64,000 nt of DNA from contig NZ_UHFA01000002.1 in the NCBI RefSeq assembly GCF_900459175.1, positions 2,108,001 to 2,172,000 on the forward strand, in the 5' to 3' direction. The notes beneath the pieces are model-generated. The model did no database searches, had not been told where the DNA came from, and saw only the letters and a program-made list of their open reading frames with translations. Shown here in pieces: positions 62,646 through 64,000 of the stretch; the first letter of the stretch is position 1; each line of letters begins with the position of its first letter. The DNA is from Streptococcus downei MFe28 (GTDB lineage Bacteria; Bacillota; Bacilli; Lactobacillales; Streptococcaceae). A program made the translations under genes and the position numbers.

Positions 62646-63557
62646 CTATATATTTGAACTTTTATTTACTAAAATCAATGAAGTTATTACTAAAAGTCCA
62701 CCAACTACTACACTCAATGTAAAGTGGTCATGCAAACCGATAACAGAGAAAATTGTAGAAAATAGTGGAACTAAAAATAAGAAGCTACTGGCAACCGTGG
62801 CACCACCTTGTTTAAGACTATAAAACCAAAGGCCAAATGAGCCGATAGAGGCTGGCAAAACAAGCCAGACAAAGCAAAACCATCCTACTGCATTAATAAG
62901 TGCAAAATTGTAGGTCTCCTGAAGCGCTAGTGAAACCAAGTACATTGCTATACCACCTATAAGAAGTTGCCAGCCAGTAAATACCCATGAACCCTTATCG
63001 AATGGAATTTTCTTAGTAATAACAGTATTGATTGCCCAACAAATAGAACCAAGGAGGGCAATAAAAGAACCTATACTGATTGCTGATTTGTCTACACCTA
63101 AGCACAAAATGACACCTAATAGACCCAAAATAAGGGATAATATCTTCCATTTATTTAGTCTATCATTTAGCAAAAAGTGAGCAAAAAGCGCTAGCCACAA
63201 GGGATTCGTAAACAAAATAATTGAGGACATTGACGATGAAAGCCCTTTTGCCATAGAAAGATTTAAAAATCCCATTGTTCCGGCTGTTTGCAATAGTCCG
63301 ATACTTATAACTAATAAAATTCCTTTTTTTATACTTCCTTTGCTTCTAGGTATTATTTCAGATATTCCTTTTGTTAAAATTGTGAATACTAACATTAGGA
63401 GACCTGCAATAATAAAACGCCAACTTCCAATTAGAAAGGGAGGAGCACGATTAATAGAAATCAAATATTTCCCAGTTGGAAAAGACGAACCCATAAATAT
63501 AGTCGTCAATATAATACTAAATAAGAACGAGTTCTTAGATGATACTTTAAAAACCAC
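62646..63557 (-). CDS. EamA (DMT superfamily) transporter
   Basis: 303 residues from a GTG at 63557, preferred over the ATG at 63572 because GGAGG lies 7 nt before the GTG but inside the ATG reading. Ten hydrophobic helices in two EamA repeats: FMGSSFPTGKYL and FLNLSMAKGLSSSMSSII in the first, WAINTVITKK and SLKQGGATVASSFLF in the second. Members export metabolites or drugs. First gene of the operon, divergent from the Rrf2 regulator across a perfect palindrome. Confidence 0.88.
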   Translation of the reverse strand: MVFKVSSKNSFLFSIILTTIFMGSSFPTGKYLISINRAPPFLIGSWRFIIAGLLMLVFTILTKGISEIIPRSKGSIKKGILLVISIGLLQTAGTMGFLNLSMAKGLSSSMSSIILFTNPLWLALFAHFLLNDRLNKWKILSLILGLLGVILCLGVDKSAISIGSFIALLGSICWAINTVITKKIPFDKGSWVFTGWQLLIGGIAMYLVSLALQETYNFALINAVGWFCFVWLVLPASIGSFGLWFYSLKQGGATVASSFLFLVPLFSTIFSVIGLHDHFTLSVVVGGLLVITSLILVNKSSNI

Positions 63558-63620
63558 TAGTTTTCCTCCCATCTTTACAATCCATTATCAAAAAGATATA
63601 ATAAGAGAAAATAATTGCTC

Positions 63621-63649
63621 CTATTAGAGATATTTTATATCTCTAATAG
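63621..63649. promoter_or_regulatory. Perfect palindrome between eamA and the Rrf2 gene
   Basis: CTATTAGAGATAT (63621-63633) and ATATCTCTAATAG (63637-63649) are exact inverted repeats around TTT. Its location between divergent genes makes it the likely operator of the Rrf2 regulator for both directions. Confidence 0.82.
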
Positions 63650-63681
63650 AGAGTATATTACTATTGGAGGTAAATGTCAAT

Positions 63682-64000
63682 ATGAAACTATCATCTGGTT
63701 GGGAACAATCTGTTTATGTTTTGCTAATACTTTCACAATTACCTGATAAGCAGACAATGAATTCCCAATTGCTAAGCGAAAGGTTAGGAACATCCCACTC
63801 ATACTTAAAAAAAATCATAAAACTGCTAGTTAATGAAGGATTAATTACTTCGGTTCCAGGAAAATTTGGTGGATTTTCTTTAGCGAAGCCATTAAAAGAA
63901 ATTACTTTTTATGATGTATTTGTAGCAATTGAGGGAAGGGGAAAAATATTTGCTAGTCAACAATTATTGAAAAAATTCCTAGGTGAAAATGAAGGTAAAA
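63682..64000 (+). CDS. Rrf2 family transcriptional regulator (3' end outside window)
   Basis: 106 residues visible, running off the window. Starts MKLSSGWEQSVYVLLILSQL with GGAGG at 63666-63670. The winged helix is complete: LLSERLGTSHSYLKKIIKLL, GLITSVPGKFGGFSLAKP, then ITFYDVFVAIEG. No cysteine cluster for an iron-sulfur cluster is seen in the visible part. Rrf2 proteins sense redox, iron-sulfur status or reactive small molecules. Divergent from the eamA-luxS-gap operon, which it probably controls. Confidence 0.88.
   Translation, partial: MKLSSGWEQSVYVLLILSQLPDKQTMNSQLLSERLGTSHSYLKKIIKLLVNEGLITSVPGKFGGFSLAKPLKEITFYDVFVAIEGRGKIFASQQLLKKFLGENEGK

Overview
The window is a 64 kb chromosomal stretch of a low-GC Gram-positive coccus, almost certainly a Streptococcus. 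Support comes from the gene order mutM-coaE-pmrA-rpmG-secG-rnr-smpB, ybeY-dgkA-era, the pair of GT4 lipid glycosyltransferases, cpsABCD, the livJHMGF operon, ccpA near pepQ, an LPXTG surface protein and many BOX-type intergenic repeats. An ATP-type PEP carboxykinase between ccpA and pepQ points to one of the pck-carrying streptococci (bovis/equinus-like groups), but the species cannot be fixed from this window. I saw no rRNA, tRNA, CRISPR array, prophage or transposase.

Layout. 1-8 kb: end of a DUF915 hydrolase, a MetE-like methyltransferase, a sortase-anchored phosphodiester glycosidase, a GH25 muramidase, ybaK, yccF, a histidine phosphatase and an rRNA methyltransferase-like gene. 8-14 kb: XRE-AbrB regulator and membrane partner, thrS under a T-box, and two glycolipid glycosyltransferases. 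15-25 kb: carbon metabolism (cytoplasmic alpha-amylase, ccpA, pckA, pepQ, a ClC channel, a ROK kinase). 25-28 kb: a broken nitroreductase, gloA, and a TetR/Acg-type pair behind a perfect palindrome. 28-35 kb: the housekeeping block smpB-rnr-secG-rpmG-pmrA-coaE-mutM. 35-41 kb: an accessory block with decaying genes (pepO-like, alpha/beta hydrolase) inserted between mutM and era. 41-46 kb: era, dgkA, ybeY, a formate/nitrite channel, phoH, yozE, msrA. 46-52 kb: a frameshifted double-PepSY protein and a stand-alone cpsABCD module. 52-59 kb: a coiled-coil membrane protein, livJHMGF with a CodY box inside its promoter, ylbG and ylbF. 59.6-64 kb: an AT-rich, probably acquired cassette (Rrf2 regulator divergent from eamA-luxS-gap-two methyltransferases).

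The strongest unexplained signal is in the intergenic repeats. At least nine elements, 108 to about 580 bp, have either BOX ends (ATACTCTTC/ATTGAGTAT) or a second type of end (GACTTGTTCG). Most carry one or two cassettes with constant architecture, hairpin 1 - hairpin 2 - spacer - hairpin 3. Between copies the hairpin arms change completely while staying self-complementary, which is the signature of selected secondary structure. One element lacks both cassettes at precise positions, so they behave as discrete modules. BOX ends also supply the stop codons of several flanking genes.

Gene decay is frequent: one nonsense mutation, two exact 11-bp tandem duplications and several homopolymer-length frameshifts.
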